Source: Juglans regia (lineage: Eukaryota; Streptophyta; Magnoliopsida; Fagales; Juglandaceae). From it: DNA of 64,000 bases. The stretch spans positions 30,791,514 through 30,855,513 of the forward strand of contig NC_049912.1 in assembly GCF_001411555.2 (NCBI RefSeq), in the 5' to 3' direction. The position numbers and the translations under genes are program-made. The notes under the pieces are model-generated. The model did no database searches. It was not told the origin of the DNA and saw only the letters and a list, made by a program, of their open reading frames with translations. Within the stretch, counting starts at the first letter, position 1. Every line of letters begins with the position of its first letter. Below, piece by piece: positions 60,301-64,000 of this stretch.

Positions 60301-61789
60301 TTCTTATTCTCCGATGTCATGACAAACTTATCCTCGCTTGGACATTCAAAGAAGTCCAGTCCTTCAAAGTAGGGAGTCATGAAGTCGCCATCATCTTTCT
60401 CATCACAACAGAATAGGTCATTCTGAATGTCAAAGTCATGATAATCGCGTGCTGTGCCAAACGGAGATAAATTCTCTGATGAAGCTTCAGAATTATCCTG
60501 AGATTTTGACCGAATTTCATATGGATTTATGAACTCTGCAATGATGAAAACTTTTGAGAGTGCTCCAGCACGATAACAACAAAAAGAGAGAAAAAATGGA
60601 AAATACAATCAATCATGGTGAAGCAACTTGCACGCTTTAGGCTTGAAAGTTGATGACAAGTTTGGTAATACGGCATTCTCTATGACTCTTTAGTTGCAAT
60701 CATGCCTTCTAATGCATATAGCAGACAAGCCTCGGTGGCATAGGAAACTCAAGAGTGATTGTTAAATCGTATAAGAGAATCCAAAGGGTAAGTTCCAGAC
60801 ACTTGAAGATGGTAATTTGGTAAAGTTGAAAGCGTTGATAAATGAAGGGTTCTTCTATTAAGTAATTATAGAAAAGCAAGTGTTAGTAATGATTGCCGAT
60901 GAAAAAGATTCTACCCCATTTCTAGAGAGAGAACGATGCTAGACTGTGCGAAGTGAGATCACAGTTTAATCAGGCCTGTCTACTAAAACTATACCAGATG
61001 AAAAAGCTTACACTTACACTACATATTTGATGTACACGACTTGACATAGGAGAAAATAACAGAACAAACAAAGTTGACCGCTACGACCAAGAGAGTACCT
61101 AGCAATTTTGAGCAATAACGCCGTTTGGTCGGCTAGAAATTTATCAGAAAATCTGTAGTACATGAGAGTTTGGCTTGTGACAGGCTTGGATGGTCTCAGC
61201 TTGTGCTCTATCACCAGAAAGAAGGGTAAAAAAAGCAGCATGAATTAAGATCGGAAAATTTGTTAACCAAACAGGGAAGGAACACCAAACGAAAAATTCC
61301 TTTGGCCAAAAAGAAAAAAATTAAAACTCGATCCAGATTTGCATATGGGAACTAAAAAAATATTTGTTTCTAAATATTTTCCTCAGTTATCTCAGAAACC
61401 AGATAGAAGGCGAAAAATATAGAATAAATTAACGAGAATTACACTTACTGCACATGTCGTTACACAAAGATCAACATAAACTCAATGCAAGAACAAGTAC
61501 CTGAAGAACACATATCTGAAGAGGAAGACCCGAAGCTCACAAACTCATCGTCCTCGAAAGTAGAGTTCGATCGCGAAGATTCACCTTCACCCTCAACCTC
61601 CGATCGCCGGAGAGTCGAAGGAATTCTCACCGGTGGGGGCGGGGGAACCATTGGGAAGAAGAATTTCTCGAAATCAAAGGAACCCAGTTCATCCTTTTCA
61701 ATCATTTCCTCTTTGAGAGACGATTCGGCATACGAGAACCCATTTTTCCTCAAGAAATCCAGCATTGCATCGACGTCTGAGACCGCCAT
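57352..61789 (-). CDS. Plant dual-specificity DYRK-family kinase (DYRKP-like), 7 exons
   Basis: Minus-strand exons 61789-61501, 60535-59710, 59451-59172, 59057-58950, 58683-58405, 58092-57949 and 57525-57352 give 699 aa with consistent phases. The N-terminus ([20 protein letters not shown]) resembles a LisH-like helix pair. A long acidic, Ser-rich unstructured region spans about 65-370. The kinase domain is about 393-692, with the loop GSAAFSKV from 400, Lys422 in [13 protein letters not shown] with Asp523, IDLGSS in place of DFG (Asp543), activation-loop Tyr557 in [14 protein letters not shown], and the closing [14 protein letters not shown]. The layout matches the plant-specific DYRKP group of the CMGC kinases; the substrate is not known from sequence. 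Intron 5 (58093-58404) carries a MITE. GA repeats lie just upstream of the start (about 61922-61955). Confidence 0.9.
58136..58325. mobile_element. MITE, family B, in an intron of the DYRK gene
   Basis: Terminal inverted repeats extend about 45 bp (GATCCCACAAACGTAAAC at the left against the reverse complement of the right, TATCCCACAAAAGTAAAC). It is homologous to 44457-44641. It takes up most of the 312-bp intron. Confidence 0.8.
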
Positions 61790-64000
61790 GAACGTGAAAA
61801 GTTAAAGGTCGGGTGGGAACTGAGGGAGAGAGAGACGTGACGGCATGAGAGTTAAGTGAATTGGGAGCGGTAGAAGTGGGAACTATGTCATCGTTCAGGG
61901 TTTGCATGCTTCTATGAGGAGAAAGAGAGAGAGAGGGGGAGAGAGAGAGAGAGTTCTAAAATGCCTCTCTGCTGTGAAACTCAAGCTAAGTGAAGAGAAA
62001 GGGGTTGTGTCTTACCAACTTTATGAAGTGAGAGGTGTGGGTTTTGGGCGGGTTTTTGGTCTGTTGGCCGCAAGTGCTTCATCATTTCGATAGATTGACA
62101 CTTGAAAAATTATAATTGAAAATAAATATTAATTTCTCCTATTATTAACTCTTTAAAAAAAAAAAGAATTTCTGCTAACAACAGGGTTTATGTGGTGGTG
62201 GTATTATCTATAGGATCTGTCACAAAAAATAAGTATTATAATAATAATAAAGAAAAAAGAAAATCTTCCATAATGTGATTTTCACATTTCTTTTTTTTTT
62301 TTTCAACTCCACTTTACTTTCCTCTAATATTGTTTTTTAAGTTTTTGTTTTAGTGAGCAATTAGAATGTTCAGTGATAATTCCTATTTGAATATGATATC
62401 AAGAGAAATGTTATATATTATTTTAAATGTTGTCGTATTCAATTATATTAATTGATATATCATGACAAAATTTAAAATAAATAATAAATTTTTAAAATTA
62501 CTAGATAATTAAAACATTTTTTTCTTAGTTAAAAAGTCGAGGTCAAAAGTGTTCTCTTGCTAATATAAAAAATAATTTTTACAATCGTCTTAGGATTAGG
62601 GAATACAAATCTTTATATTCTTTTAAAAAAAATAATTAAATTTGATACTCACATAAAAAATTATTATTTTAATAATTAGATCGCGAGTACACAAAATTTG
62701 CATATCTTCAAATTATATTTAATATTATTTTATCAGTATATCCATGGATGCGGCCACGGAATCCAAAAGTACTATAAGAAAAAGTGGAGTTTAAATTATT
62801 GACATCACTTGCTATCTAAGGTTTGTAAAAAGCAAAAGAAAATACTACCTGTCGTTTTCTTTTGGTTGCTATGCAATCACCGGACTCACTTCTCATTCAA
62901 AAATAGTTAATGTATGCCCCAAGGCCAAGGGAATGTCTATATTCTCAAACTTTTTTCTTGAAAAATAAAAAAGGATGAAGGAATAGATATCCGGATCCGG
63001 ATCCATGATCATTTTATTATAGAGCAGTGCTACATCTACTGAGGATGTAGCACGAGTTGGTCCCGACAAAGAACAAATTTTTTTTATTCATTTTATATAT
63101 TAAAAATAATTATAATATCATTACAAAAATATTTTCTTAATTATTAAGTAAAATATATATATATTTTTTTTCATCGAGACAAATCCTCTGGACACTTTAT
63201 CGGGTGATTTAGCATTTCTGTTCATTATATTTCTCTGTTGCAACCTGCTTTTCGATGGGGGTAATGAAAATAGCAATACGACCCACCGCAGATCATAATG
63301 TTGTTGCTACAGACCACACAGCCTTTTCACTTTCTAGCTTCTTTCCCATGTAGCAACTGTAAAGAATGATTTACTTCCTTCTTCCTTTTTCGTTCCTCTC
63401 CCTCTTTACCATTAATTATATTCTAGCTCTTTTTCTTTTCCTTTATCTTTTTTCAGGCACTTTTGTTTTCAATTTTGAAATTTAAACGATCTGCCCGTTG
63501 TTGAAGCCATGGTGGCCTAGCTTTTTATGTTTTTTGGCCCAAGAAATACATCAAAAAAATTTCATTTACCTTATTTTAACATCATCCTCTCAGTATTAAT
63601 TAATATGACATTAAATGATTAATTCACAAGACAACTAAACAAATAACTTCTAATAATTAAATGATATATCATAAAATAGTATAAAAATGATAATAAAATG
63701 GATGGTGGGGTAGTATTACTCATAGCGGGATCAATTTTGATAACAACCAATATGGTCAAATTCAACTATCAACTGAACAAATTATTAAAACAGGCCATCA
63801 ATTCAACGTATTGGTAATTTTAATCAAGCGGGGTTGGGACCAAGTTAGTTAGGACTTAATTAGGACTCTCTTCCCACCACCTAACTTGTTCTTTTTCTTT
63901 AAATTGGTCTTTTAAGTATTAGTTTCACCTTGCTTTATTTGTTTAGATTAATTTATAAGTTTTTTTTTTTTTTACTAAAAGAGAAGAGGTCATATGTCTA
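61790..64000. other. Intergenic, DYRK promoter side to window end
   Basis: The GA-rich tract (about 61922-61955) is probably part of the DYRK leader or promoter. The rest is AT-rich. A repeat with GTGCTACATC and GATGTAGCAC at one border and an AT hairpin-like interior lies at about 63025-63225 and recalls the 26985-27640 units. No gene is seen. Confidence 0.6.

Overview
The window is plant nuclear DNA. Its genes are intron-rich, spaced by AT-rich sequence, and carry plant-typical families: a PI-PLC without a PH domain, a CRINKLY4-related receptor kinase, a plant DYRK and a FAR1-type MULE transposase. It is a eudicot, and the repeat style would fit a woody species such as one of the walnut order, but that placement is a guess. 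Repeats are abundant: a 5.5 kb L1-type LINE, several MITE families, a MULE, an LTR fragment and many CT/GA and AT microsatellites.

Layout. 0.2-8.4 kb: a six-exon GDSL/SGNH hydrolase gene (+) whose third intron carries a decayed LINE in the opposite orientation. 9.0-12.9 kb: a dead phosphoinositide phospholipase C gene (+), with a MITE in its first exon, five in-frame TAG codons, a lost splice acceptor and a 3' frameshift. 12.9-18.2 kb: MITEs and simple repeats. 18.2-24.5 kb: an intact nine-exon tandem PI-PLC paralogue (+, 595 aa). 28.0-30.4 kb: a single-exon CCR3-like receptor kinase (-). 33.6-36.3 kb: a six-exon SCP1-like HAD phosphatase (-). 57.4-61.8 kb: a seven-exon plant DYRK (-).

The most interesting part is 36.5-55.8 kb. 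An 8.1 kb element (47622-55761) is bounded by diverged GC-rich terminal inverted repeats and a 9-bp direct repeat. It carries two convergent genes transcribed inward from its ends: a small GRF zinc-finger/coiled-coil/membrane-tail protein (+) and a roughly 905-aa FAR1/MULE/SWIM transposase (-). This is the plan of maize MuDR (mudrA plus mudrB), with a GRF protein in the place of MURB. The left 3 kb of the element and the adjoining first exon of the HAD phosphatase gene occur twice (34862-39649 and 45922-50708, nearly identical). Both copies abut N gaps preceded by poly-C runs, so the duplication is probably an assembly artefact (two overlapping contigs with a 6.1 kb contig placed between them) rather than a real tandem duplication.

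Exon coordinates were derived by eye from reading frames, GT-AG sites and phase. All the intact gene models close in frame. No tRNA, rRNA or CRISPR features were recognised.
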